Part shown: positions 1 to 6,247 of the stretch, in pieces
Layout: each line of letters begins with the position of its first letter
How positions within the stretch are numbered: the stretch's first letter is position 1
Assembly (NCBI GenBank): GCA_044227705.1
Contig: JBGAWE010000270.1
Coordinates: 1 to 6,296 of the forward strand
DNA: 6,296 nucleotides
Origin: JANOQP01 sp044227705
Lineage (GTDB): Bacteria; Bacteroidota; Bacteroidia; Chitinophagales; Saprospiraceae
Reading direction: 5' to 3'
Notes under the pieces: model-generated
The model's input: the letters and a program-made list of their open reading frames with translations, nothing else
What the model was told of the DNA's origin: nothing
The model's database searches: none
Position numbers and translations under genes: made by a program

Positions 1-10
1 ATTCCGGTAG

Positions 11-397
11 TCAGCCGCTGAAGGTGAAGCGGTTGTTCGCCCAGAAATTCCACAGCACGACCACGCCCGTCGCCACGAGTTTGGCGGGGTAGAATCCCAT
101 GCGGCCGCGCTCGGTCATGGCGAGGATGAGCAGGTTGTTCAGCCCGAGGCCGATGAGCGAAAGGGTGAAAAACTTGGCGAACTGCGTCGCAACGCCCGGG
201 TCGGTGGAGTGGAAGGTCCACGTTCGGTTGAGCCAGAAGTTCCAGCAAACGGCGGTCAGGAAGCCGAGGCTGTTGGCGACGTATTTGTTGAGGCGCAGCT
301 GCTCTTTGCAAAGCCATGTGGTGCCGAAATCAACAAAAACGCCGGAAAGGCCGACCAATCCAAAGCGGACCAGGTGGTTGAAAGTCGTCGAGTCCAT
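11..397 (-). CDS. GtrA-family small integral membrane protein
   Basis: This 128-residue protein has the length and layout of the GtrA family. Four hydrophobic segments are visible at about residues 9-29, 38-57, 74-95 and 104-121. The family's repeated signature appears twice, as NFWLNRTWTF (53-62) and NFWANNRFTF (117-126), closing each half of the protein. GtrA-like proteins sit in the inner membrane and are thought to help move lipid-linked sugars (such as undecaprenyl-phosphate glucose) for surface polysaccharide modification; the substrate here cannot be told. The ATG at 397 gives a normal N-terminus (MDSTTFNHLVRFGLVG) and the TGA stop lies 10 bases from the window edge. It starts 36 bases after the beta-helix/PA14 reading frame ends on the same strand, so co-transcription is likely, though a functional link is only inference. 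The frame is intact, unlike its upstream neighbour. Confidence 0.9.
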   Translation of the reverse strand: MDSTTFNHLVRFGLVGLSGVFVDFGTTWLCKEQLRLNKYVANSLGFLTAVCWNFWLNRTWTFHSTDPGVATQFAKFFTLSLIGLGLNNLLILAMTERGRMGFYPAKLVATGVVVLWNFWANNRFTFSG

Positions 398-433
398 GAA
401 ATTATAGGTGCCGAAAAGGCGGGCGAAAATAGC

Positions 434-1012
434 TCAACGCACCGGCCGCCAATGGAGGTCGAGCGTCGAAAAGCCGCCCTTGTCGAAGTGCTCGATGCGC
501 AGCCGCTGCTGGCCGACGGGGATTTCCACGTCCACCTCGTCGGTCGTCGGCTCGTGCGCCTTCCAGTTGTCAATCAAAAGTTGGTCGCCGAGCCAGAGGC
601 GGGCGCCGTCGTCGCTCGTCAGCTCGAAATGGTACTTCCCGGCGGCGAAGACGTAGTCGCAAACGGCGAGGGTCAGGAAGCGGTCGGCGGCGATGTTTTT
701 TTCCGGCTCGTTCCACCACGAAAAGGCGATTTCGGGGACGTGCTTTTCCGCCAAACCCTTCCCCTCGAACCAGGCGGCGATGCACTTTTCGGCCTCGATG
801 TTTTCCTTTTCATCGTAGTTTTGAAAAGAAACCTTCCAGTCCATCTTCGGCTCAAACCGTTGAAAATCAAACACATACGGCTGGCCGACGGGAATCTTGT
901 TCCCAAACCGGTCGGTCTGCTCGGTGTTGAACGTCGCCTCGAACTGGAGGTAGATTTGGTCGAAGGCCGGGTTGCGCTCGGCGACGAGTTTCGTGGGGAA
1001 GCCGCCGCTCAT
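434..1012 (-). CDS. C-terminal PA14-domain part of the beta-helix protein
   Basis: This frame gives 192 residues. The PA14 domain fills roughly residues 57-190. Its core is FELTSDDGARLWLGDQLLID, the typical PA14 signature in which an Asp-Asp pair and following strands form a ligand or calcium-associated site in related proteins. It is followed by the usual DEVDVEIPVGQQRLRIEHFDKGG strands and ends LDLHWRPVR. PA14 is a beta-barrel domain often attached to glycosidases, adhesins and toxins and is commonly thought to bind carbohydrate. The Met at 1012 is probably internal rather than a true start. It lies just after a six-A run where the upstream frame is lost, an in-frame TGA sits five codons upstream, and the residues before PA14 (MSGGFPTKLVAERNP) have no signal peptide. 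Best read as the end of the 434-2605 gene. Confidence 0.75.
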   Translation of the reverse strand: MSGGFPTKLVAERNPAFDQIYLQFEATFNTEQTDRFGNKIPVGQPYVFDFQRFEPKMDWKVSFQNYDEKENIEAEKCIAAWFEGKGLAEKHVPEIAFSWWNEPEKNIAADRFLTLAVCDYVFAAGKYHFELTSDDGARLWLGDQLLIDNWKAHEPTTDEVDVEIPVGQQRLRIEHFDKGGFSTLDLHWRPVR

Positions 1013-1476
1013 CGTCAGGTTTTTTCAGGCCTTTCGCCTGCTTGATTTCCCACCGCCCGGCCCCGGCGGCGTTCATCAGAACTCGTAGCGGCCGCCTCGA
1101 TTTTTTCGAAACAGATGGGGCCGCGAAAGTCGTAAGGCCCCAAGTCGGTCATCCATATCCAGTGGCGGGCGGCCTGGCGGCCGATGCCGGTCTTCGCGTC
1201 GATGCCGTCGGGAAGGGTTTTAGATAGGTGGGAGCGAGCGGTTTCGCGCCCTTCTTTATCGACCAGACAACCGCCGCCGAGTCCGCCGCCGAGAGGCGCG
1301 AGGAGCCGGTGAAGACGTTGCCCGAATCGGCGAAAACGCGGTCGGAGTTGCTGATTTTCAACGGGTTATGGTTGTCCGAAAACCGGTTGGCGGTCAGCAG
1401 GTAGTCTCGGCTGCGAGTGTCGCGCTTCTTCGGGTAGGCCCAATCGGTCGGCTCATCTTTCGCTCCAAAGCCGGAA
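1013..1476 (-). pseudogene. Middle part of the beta-helix/PA14 gene, spread over three shifted frames
   Basis: Read leftward from 1458, the minus strand gives KDEPTDWAYPKKRDTRSRDY and the last beta-helix rungs (LLTANRFSDNHNPLKISNS ... GNVFTGSS), down to YLKP near 1218. It then changes frame to LPDGIDAKTGIGRQAARHWI and the linker motif DLGPYDFRGPICFEK, down to about 1106. A further change gives LMNAAGAGRWEIKQAKGLK before the PA14 segment. One extra C at 1215-1217 would read YLKPLPDGID. One extra A at 1101-1106 plus one extra C near 1078 would read FEKNRGGRYEFLMNAAG, with GC-rich third positions like the rest of the gene. One A removed at 1020-1025 would read GLKNLTMSGGFPT. At 1459-1476, either one inserted base or two single-base deletions restore the frame; the latter gives GIRLWSKDEP. 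The repairs are inferred; the loss of frame is directly visible. Confidence 0.75.
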
Positions 1477-2605
1477 TCCCGGTCGAATCTTGGTCGAACT
1501 CGTTTCCCTCGATCCGGTTGTCCTGCCCGTGCTCGATGGCGATGCCGGTCTTGCAGAGCCGCATGACGTTTTTGCAGAACTCCGAGCCGTGCGAGTAGCC
1601 TGCCCAGATGCCGTAGCCGCACTGGGCGAGGTTGTTCGACCAGAACTTGTTGCCGCCCGAGAAGGTCATCTCGATGCCGTTGGCCACGCCGAAGCTGAAG
1701 TCGTTGCCGAAGACGATGTTGTCGTTGCAGCCGCCCTCGCCGGTGTCCATCGTTGATTGCCCTGCCCAGCCGAAGAAGCCGTCGCCCGAGTGCGTCGCCG
1801 AGTTGTAGGCGAAAACATTGCGGCTCGACTGCTCGAAACAGAGGATTCCCGCGCTGTCCTGCCCCCTTTCATAAAGGTTTTGGGAGAAGCCGCGCACGTT
1901 GAAATTCAGTCGGTTGTGCATCACCGAGTTGCCAGAGGAGCGGTAGAGGCCGATGCCGATGCCCGAGTTGAACCGGAAATCGTTGTTGAAAAACTGGCCG
2001 TCGTCGCAGCCGGTCATCAGCAGGCCGTTCTGGTTGGAGGTCGCGGTGCAGCCCCGGACGAGGGCGTTTTTGCAGTTTTTGAGATAGACACCGGAGCCGT
2101 AGCGGAGCCACTCGTCGCGGTCGTTTTGATGGTAGGACAGCCAGTCGGACATCACCTCGTGCTCGCGGCGGCTGTGGAGGCGGGGCCGCCAATTGTAGCT
2201 GAAATCGGAGTCAATCAGTTGAAAATCAGCGCATTGCGCCGCCATCAGGCCGACCTTGTAGCCGCGCACCTTCAGGTTTTTTATGGTGATTTTCTTTCCC
2301 TCGACCCGGATGCCGAGGCCGGCGAACTGGTCGGGCAGCGTCTTCTGCCCGCTGCCGATGAAGACCGCCCCCTGAAAGTCGACCTCGATGTCCTCTCCTT
2401 TAATAATAAGGACGGGCTGGTCGAGGCCGTCGGCGCCGTCGAAGCGGTACTCGGCGGGGTTGACGGTGCAGCTTTTGGTGATGACCTCCCCGGGTTTTGG
2501 GGTGGTTTGGGCGGAGGCGAGGTCAAAAGTCAAAAGGAAAAAAACAAAAGCGAGGAGCCGAGCAGTCGATGGATCCGTGTCCAATCCGTGTATTCCGTGT
2601 GCCAT
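1394..2605 (-). CDS. N-terminal part of the beta-helix protein (signal peptide and NosD-like rungs)
   Basis: This open frame gives 403 residues. A hydrophobic stretch (LLAFVFFLLTF, about residues 17-27) followed by DLASAQ looks like a signal peptide cut after Ala32. From about residue 65 to 377 the sequence is a run of beta-helix rungs, each about 22-25 residues, with repeated phrases such as GLMAAQCADF, GVYLKNCKNALV, GIGLYRSSGNSV, GIEMTFSGGNKF, GIWAGYSHGSEF and GIAIEHGQDNRI. Asn and Gly recur at turn positions, as in NosD/pectate-lyase-like folds. The last 26 residues, after 'DQDSTGI', are out-of-frame translation, and the real protein continues in another frame. The first dozen residues are encoded by a short TCCGTGT repeat and look unlike a secretory N-terminus. 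The in-frame TTG at residue 8 (2582-2584) is an alternative start, but neither start has a clear ribosome binding site. Confidence 0.75.
   Translation of the reverse strand: MAHGIHGLDTDPSTARLLAFVFFLLTFDLASAQTTPKPGEVITKSCTVNPAEYRFDGADGLDQPVLIIKGEDIEVDFQGAVFIGSGQKTLPDQFAGLGIRVEGKKITIKNLKVRGYKVGLMAAQCADFQLIDSDFSYNWRPRLHSRREHEVMSDWLSYHQNDRDEWLRYGSGVYLKNCKNALVRGCTATSNQNGLLMTGCDDGQFFNNDFRFNSGIGIGLYRSSGNSVMHNRLNFNVRGFSQNLYERGQDSAGILCFEQSSRNVFAYNSATHSGDGFFGWAGQSTMDTGEGGCNDNIVFGNDFSFGVANGIEMTFSGGNKFWSNNLAQCGYGIWAGYSHGSEFCKNVMRLCKTGIAIEHGQDNRIEGNEFDQDSTGIPALERKMSRPIGPTRRSATLAAETTC
2574..2600. repeat. Three copies of TCCGTGT at the start of the beta-helix gene
   Basis: The heptamer TCCGTGT occurs at 2574-2580, 2585-2591 and 2594-2600, at spacings of 11 and 9 bases, each preceded by A or T bases. 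The array overlaps the first codons of the minus-strand beta-helix frame and encodes the odd HGIHGLDTD segment. It may be a short intergenic repeat that has entered the predicted N-terminus. Confidence 0.5.
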
Positions 2606-2783
2606 AAGTCGTGGAAAATGCGGTGCGAAAAAACAGGCCAGTTGTCGAGCCTCCCCCCAAATCCCGCTCCGAAAACAGGTCTTTCACATTCCGCCAAAAT
2701 TGGCCAAAGCTGTCGCGGAGGGCTGGCTATTTTCGCCCATCAAACCCGTCTCACATTTCCAAACCGTTCAAAATCAATCGTTC
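2606..2783. promoter_or_regulatory. Divergent intergenic region between the two beta-helix genes
   Basis: This 178-base stretch lies between two outward-facing genes and must hold the promoter for each, unless either is read from further away. On the plus strand TATTTTCG (2728-2735) matches the Bacteroidota -7 box TAnnTTTG at all but one fixed position. It lies 48 bases before the start codon, with TTGG at 2700-2703 upstream, though the gap between boxes is longer than usual. TTGGCCAA (2700-2707) is a perfect 8-base palindrome and a possible operator. I found no good -7 box for the minus-strand gene. No small gene is supported here. Confidence 0.35.
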
Positions 2784-5303
2784 ATGAAAAAATTAGACAA
2801 GCTCATCACCCTCACCATCGCCTTCCTGACGGCGGCGATGCTCAACGGGCAGACCATTTTCGTCAACGCCTCGGCGACCGGCAGCAACTCCGGCGCATCG
2901 TGGGCCAACGCCTTCACCACGCTCGACGCGGCCCTCTCGGCGGCGAACGCCGGACAGGAAATCTGGGTGGCGCAGGGCACCTATCTGCCGAAGGCGCAGA
3001 CCCCGGCGGGCAAGAGCACCTTCCACATCAAAAAGGCCATCGCGATCTACGGCGGCTTCGCGGGGACGGAATCGAGCCTCGTCCAGCGGCCGCCCGGCGC
3101 CTACACGACCTTGAGCGGCGACCTCGGCTCGAACGACCTCGTCGACGACTTCATGACCAACCGGCTCGACAACACATGGCACGTCGTGACCATCGACTCC
3201 GTCCCGAGCGGCACCGTCCGCCTCGACGGGCTGGGCATCCAGAGCGCGCGGGCCGACTCGACGACGGCCGCTTCGGCGGGCATCAACGGGCGCGGCGGTG
3301 CCATCCAGGCGCGGGCCAAAATCGAGGTGACGAACTGCATCTTCCAGCAAAACTGGGCGCGCAGCGGCGGCGCCATCTGGTTTTACAACGACGGCGACGA
3401 TTTGGGCGGCCCGGCCAACGGCTCGTCCGTCAAAGACTGCATTTTCACCCAAAACTCGGCAGCAGACCAAAGCTCGGGCATCTATGCCCGCGCCCTCGAT
3501 GGGCTGACGGCCGACGGCTGCGTCTTCACCGACAACATCGGCAACCGAGGCGCCTTCTACCCGCTCTACTGCCTCAGCGTGGAGGTGAAAAACTGCACGT
3601 TCTCGGGCAACAAGAACCCCGGCGGCTTCGGCGGCGCGGTGTTCATCTGGTCGAGCACGGTGAATTTTTCGAAGACCCTTTTTCAGAACAGCGAGGCGGG
3701 CAACGCGGGCGCCATCTACATCGACGGGCGCGACAACCTCGGGACGGCCGTCAGCTTCGACAGTTGCGCCTTCCTCGGAAACTTGGCGAATGGCTCCAAC
3801 AGCTACGCCGGCGCCGTCGAGAGCTGGCAGGCGACGGTCAGCTACTCGAACTGCCTTTTCCAAAAGAACAAGGCCGACAACGCCGGGGCCGTCTATGCCG
3901 ACGGGCGCGACGGCATCGGCACGGTGGTCAGCTTCGGCAACTGCCTTTTCAACCAGAACGAGGCGGTGGACAACACGGGCGGCGCCCTCTATTTCTGGAG
4001 GTGCACTGGGCTGGTGGCCAATTCGGAGTTCACCGACAACAAAGCGTCGGGGCCGCAGTCGTCGTGGGGCGCTGGTGCTGCGGTGCAAGGGCTGGGCAGC
4101 GACGTGCTTTTCGACGGCTGCTCCTTTTCGGGAAACACCTCGCAGAACACAGGCGGAGCCATCCTCGCAGGCTTCAAAGGGAAGGCGACGGTGCTGAACA
4201 GCACCTTCGAGGGGAACACGGCCGGCTTCGGCGCGGCCGTCGGTGCCTATTCCGACTCGACGGAGGTGACGGTGAGCGGCTGCCAGATGTACTCCAATAC
4301 GGCGACCTACAACGGCGGCGCCGTCTTCACGACCGGCGGAATCAAGACCACGCTGACGGGCTGTTCGTTCGACGCCAACAACGCGAACTTCGGCGGGGCC
4401 GTCAACATCGAGGAGGACTCGCTCGACCTCGCCGTGGCGACGATTGCCGACTGCTCTTTCTACCTCAACACGGCGACGACGCAGGCCGGGGCCGTCAACC
4501 TTTTCAACACGACGGCGACGCTGACGAACTGCTTGTTCAACTCAAACTTCGCCACCGACGGCAGCGGGAACGGTACCGCTGGGGCCGTCTCGAACAACGC
4601 CGGGGAGGGGAAAACAGCCACTATCGACGCGAAACACTGCACGTTCGCCAACAACCTTGCCACCCTCGGCTGCAGCCTCGTCCAATGGGAGGATGCGGCC
4701 ACGGTCGGCTCGAAAGCTTCGACGACGCTGACAAACTGTGTCTTCGCCGAGCCGCTCAACGCCTATGACGTTGAAGCGGGGGCGCCGACTTTGACCTCGA
4801 AGGGCGGAAACCTGTCGCTCGACGACTCCTTCTCGCCAAACCTCACCGGGACGAACGACGTGACGGGCGTCGACCCGAAATTCTACAACCCGGGCCAGGA
4901 CAACTTCCACCTCGCCGCCGGAAGCCCTTGCATCGACAAGGGCGTAGCCTCGGCCGCCGTCGCCTTCGATCTCGACGGCCTGCCCCGCGACTCGAAGCCG
5001 GACAAGGGCTGCTACGAGTTCATCGTCAACGGGACGGGGCAGCCGCTGACCTTTGAAACCTTCACTGTCTGGCCCACCCCGAGGGCGGGTGTGACGGAGG
5101 TTTTGATGAAATCGGGGGAGACGGGCGTGTTCCGCGTCGCGCTGATGGACGCGCGGGGCAGGCTGATTTCGGCTGAAATGGTGGAGAAAACGGCCGGTTT
5201 GCTTTCCAAAAAGCTCGATTTGAGCAAGCTGCCGTCGGCCGTCTACCTGATTTCAATTGAAAAGGACGGCCGCCGGTCCGGGAGGGCGGTGGTGAAAAAC
5301 TGA
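2784..5303 (+). CDS. T9SS-secreted Pmp-like beta-helix surface protein
   Basis: The 839-residue product starts at ATG 2784 with a clear signal peptide (MKKLDKLITLTIAFLTAAML, likely cut after LNGQ at residue 23). The open frame extends further upstream, but those residues look non-coding. Residues 24-70 (IFVNASATGSNSGASWANAF ... VAQGTYLP) match the usual opening of Bacteroidota beta-helix surface proteins. About 16 rungs of roughly 28 residues follow (about 171-626), each with GGA[IVL] or AGA[IVL] and then C-x-F-x-x-N, the motif pair typical of chlamydial polymorphic membrane proteins. Residues about 693-746 (GSPCIDKGV ... LPRDSKPDKGCYEF) resemble a choice-of-anchor-Q segment. Residues 757-839 are a T9SS type A sorting domain (VWPTPRAG ... 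LPSAVYLISIEKDGRRSGRA). The protein should cross the outer membrane by T9SS and be anchored to or released from the surface. An adhesive or structural role is plausible but not shown; no catalytic motif is seen. The gene ends at its own terminator. Confidence 0.9.
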   Translation: MKKLDKLITLTIAFLTAAMLNGQTIFVNASATGSNSGASWANAFTTLDAALSAANAGQEIWVAQGTYLPKAQTPAGKSTFHIKKAIAIYGGFAGTESSLVQRPPGAYTTLSGDLGSNDLVDDFMTNRLDNTWHVVTIDSVPSGTVRLDGLGIQSARADSTTAASAGINGRGGAIQARAKIEVTNCIFQQNWARSGGAIWFYNDGDDLGGPANGSSVKDCIFTQNSAADQSSGIYARALDGLTADGCVFTDNIGNRGAFYPLYCLSVEVKNCTFSGNKNPGGFGGAVFIWSSTVNFSKTLFQNSEAGNAGAIYIDGRDNLGTAVSFDSCAFLGNLANGSNSYAGAVESWQATVSYSNCLFQKNKADNAGAVYADGRDGIGTVVSFGNCLFNQNEAVDNTGGALYFWRCTGLVANSEFTDNKASGPQSSWGAGAAVQGLGSDVLFDGCSFSGNTSQNTGGAILAGFKGKATVLNSTFEGNTAGFGAAVGAYSDSTEVTVSGCQMYSNTATYNGGAVFTTGGIKTTLTGCSFDANNANFGGAVNIEEDSLDLAVATIADCSFYLNTATTQAGAVNLFNTTATLTNCLFNSNFATDGSGNGTAGAVSNNAGEGKTATIDAKHCTFANNLATLGCSLVQWEDAATVGSKASTTLTNCVFAEPLNAYDVEAGAPTLTSKGGNLSLDDSFSPNLTGTNDVTGVDPKFYNPGQDNFHLAAGSPCIDKGVASAAVAFDLDGLPRDSKPDKGCYEFIVNGTGQPLTFETFTVWPTPRAGVTEVLMKSGETGVFRVALMDARGRLISAEMVEKTAGLLSKKLDLSKLPSAVYLISIEKDGRRSGRAVVKN
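3711..3950 (+). repeat. Duplicated two-rung unit inside the beta-helix gene, period 177 bases
   Basis: The segment from 3711 (AIYIDGRDNLGTAVSFDSC) recurs at 3888 (AVYADGRDGIGTVVSFGNC), exactly 177 bases or 59 codons later. The 12 bases encoding DGRD are identical and the flanking codons are largely matched. The rungs between and beside them alternate DGRD-type with Trp-containing types (FIWSSTV, ESWQATV, YFWRCTG), which suggests growth by copying a pair of rungs rather than single rungs. Confidence 0.6.
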
Positions 5304-5333
5304 CCTTTTTTACCGCTTGGCGGACATCGGTTC

Positions 5334-5369
5334 AACGCCGGAAGGGTTTCATGCCCTTTCGGCGTTTTT
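5334..5369 (+). terminator. Intrinsic terminator of the Pmp-like beta-helix gene
   Basis: A 13-base-pair stem (5334-5346 with 5354-5366, including one G-T wobble) closes a 7-base loop and runs into TTTTT at 5365-5369 on the plus strand, 31 bases after the TGA stop. The minus-strand side has no comparable T run after the hairpin, so it serves the plus-strand gene best, though it may also slow transcription arriving from trmD. A smaller CCGC-TTG-GCGG hairpin sits at 5313-5323. Confidence 0.85.
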
Positions 5370-5378
5370 CATTCAACC

Positions 5379-6098
5379 TTACTCCCATTTTTTCAAAAGG
5401 TCGGGCCGCCGCGCCCGCGTCCGCTCGACGGACTGCTCGTGCCGCCAGTCGGCAATCTTGGCCTCGTGGCCGCTGACCAAAATCTCGGGGACGGGCCGCC
5501 CGTCCCAGACCGCCGGTCGGGTGTAAACCGGGGGCGCCAACAGGTCGTCCTGAAAGGAGTCGAAAAGGGCGGAGGTCTCGTCGTTCAAAACGCCCGGCAG
5601 CAGCCGGCCGACGGCATCGACGAGGACACAGGCGGCCAGTTCGCCGCCAGAGAGGACATAATCCCCAATCGAGATTTCGAGGGTGACATATTTGTCGCGC
5701 AGCCGCTGGTCGATTCCCTTGTAGTGGCCGCAGATGCACAACACGTTGGTTTTCAACGACAAACGGTTGGCCGTCGGCTGGTCGAACCGCTGGCCGTCGG
5801 GGGTCAGGTATATGACTTCGTCGTAGTCGCGCTCGGCGAGCAGCGCGTCGATGCAGCGGGCCATCGGTTCGCACATGAGCACCATGCCCGCGCCGCCGCC
5901 GAATTGGTAGTCGTCGACCTGCTGGCGGGGGCCAGTGCCGAACTTCCTCAAATCGTGGATGTGCACTTCGAGGTGGCCGCGCTCCTGCGCCCGGCGCATC
6001 ATCGAGTGGTCGAGCGGCCCGGCGAGCAGCTCGGGGAGGACGGTTATGATGTCGAATAGCTTGGGGCAAAGATGGTCAACGGACGTTGTTGGCGTCAT
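5379..6098 (-). CDS. trmD: tRNA (guanine-37 N1)-methyltransferase TrmD
   Basis: The 239-residue product matches TrmD along its whole length. This SPOUT-class enzyme uses S-adenosylmethionine to methylate N1 of G37, next to the anticodon, in tRNAs for Leu, Pro and Arg, which prevents frameshifting. Visible family motifs are FDIITVLPELL (15-25), VDDYQFGGGAGMV (61-73), YLTPDGQRF (97-105), CGHYKGIDQR (123-132, part of the trefoil-knot cofactor site), SIGDYVLSGGELA (143-155) and DSFQDDLLAPPVYTRP (180-195). Asp180 corresponds to the catalytic Asp of the DSF motif. The C-terminus (VPEILVSGHEAKIADWRHEQ) is complete. ATG 6098 is chosen over the TTG at 6104. Both give about 15 residues more than the usual start just before FDIITV, and no Shine-Dalgarno settles the matter. 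It converges on the beta-helix gene. The rpsP/rimM/rplS neighbours known from other phyla are not seen in this window. Confidence 0.95.
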   Translation of the reverse strand: MTPTTSVDHLCPKLFDIITVLPELLAGPLDHSMMRRAQERGHLEVHIHDLRKFGTGPRQQVDDYQFGGGAGMVLMCEPMARCIDALLAERDYDEVIYLTPDGQRFDQPTANRLSLKTNVLCICGHYKGIDQRLRDKYVTLEISIGDYVLSGGELAACVLVDAVGRLLPGVLNDETSALFDSFQDDLLAPPVYTRPAVWDGRPVPEILVSGHEAKIADWRHEQSVERTRARRPDLLKKWE

Positions 6099-6158
6099 CG
6101 CCAACAGCTTTCATGCGCCGGTGCCCAAAAATTCCCACATTCTTACCACTTCGTTGTT

Positions 6159-6206
6159 CAGCCTCGTTTCGAGCCTGTTTTAAACCAAATCGCATTCAAA
6201 ACAGGC
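6159..6206. repeat. Nested inverted repeats upstream of trmD
   Basis: GCCTGTTTT (6173-6181) and AAAACAGGC (6198-6206) form a perfect 9-base inverted repeat around 16 bases, followed by TTTT (6207-6210) on the plus strand. A second, imperfect palindrome, CAGCCTCG-TTT-CGAGCCTG (6159-6177), shares the left arm, so the two hairpins would exclude each other in RNA. No plus-strand gene ends here, so a plus-strand terminator would have no obvious client. An operator or 5' leader element for trmD is possible. Confidence 0.5.
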
Positions 6207-6212
6207 TTTTAG

Positions 6213-6247
6213 AAACAAAAACCGCCCGTTGACATCTCAACGGACGG
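6213..6247 (-). terminator. Intrinsic terminator of a minus-strand gene beyond the right edge
   Basis: On the minus strand 6247-6222 forms an 11-position stem with one mismatch (CCG-T-CCGTTGA with TCAACGG-G-CGG) and a 4-base loop. TTTTTGTTTCT follows directly (6221 and lower). This is a good rho-independent terminator reading leftward, before trmD. It implies an unseen minus-strand gene to the right, and that trmD is mainly transcribed from its own promoter between 6099 and 6221. Confidence 0.75.

Larger units (their letters stand above)
434..2605 (-). pseudogene. Exported beta-helix/PA14 protein gene, interrupted by clustered frameshifts
   Basis: Four minus-strand reading frames laid end to end describe one protein of about 720 residues. 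It has a signal peptide, a right-handed parallel beta-helix (NosD-like 'GN.F...GI' rungs), a linker containing 'LGPYDFRGP', and a C-terminal PA14 domain ending at the stop. Each piece carries on the family architecture where the previous one loses frame. Apparent break points are at 1459-1476, 1210-1217, 1075-1106 (one or two events) and 1020-1025. Several fall in short homopolymers: a C run on the minus strand at 1215-1217, six A at 1101-1106 and six A at 1020-1025. Outside the frameshifts I see no nonsense codon, which favours sequencing error or very recent inactivation over old decay. No T9SS sorting domain follows the PA14 domain, so the protein would be periplasmic or released by another route. 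The exact function is unknown; proteins of this build are often linked to carbohydrate binding or processing. Confidence 0.8.

Noticed and set aside
209..1045. A 278-codon plus-strand open frame over GtrA and PA14
   Set aside because: Both minus-strand genes beneath it have clear family motifs, and this translation has none.
2388..2783. Upstream extension of the Pmp-like gene to an ATG at 2388
   Set aside because: The extension would place 132 residues before a textbook signal peptide. It overlaps the start of the divergent beta-helix gene and reads as non-coding sequence, so ATG 2784 is preferred.
2793..4088. A 431-codon open frame on the minus strand
   Set aside because: It lies wholly antisense to the clearly real T9SS cargo gene. 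Its repetitive valine/arginine/aspartate-rich translation simply mirrors the rung repeats.
3285..4665. Repeats considered as a CRISPR array or diversity-generating element
   Set aside because: The repeats are degenerate, in frame and about 84 bases per unit, and they encode beta-helix rungs. There are no identical short repeats with unique spacers and no reverse transcriptase nearby.
1757..4768. A 1003-codon open frame on the plus strand
   Set aside because: Its translation is Arg-, Ala- and Gly-rich without recognisable domains. It runs antisense to the NosD-like gene and then out of frame through the Pmp-like gene, as expected by chance in GC-rich DNA with strong third-position bias.
5439..6059. 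A 206-codon plus-strand open frame over trmD
   Set aside because: Antisense shadow of trmD, with no domain or start context of its own.
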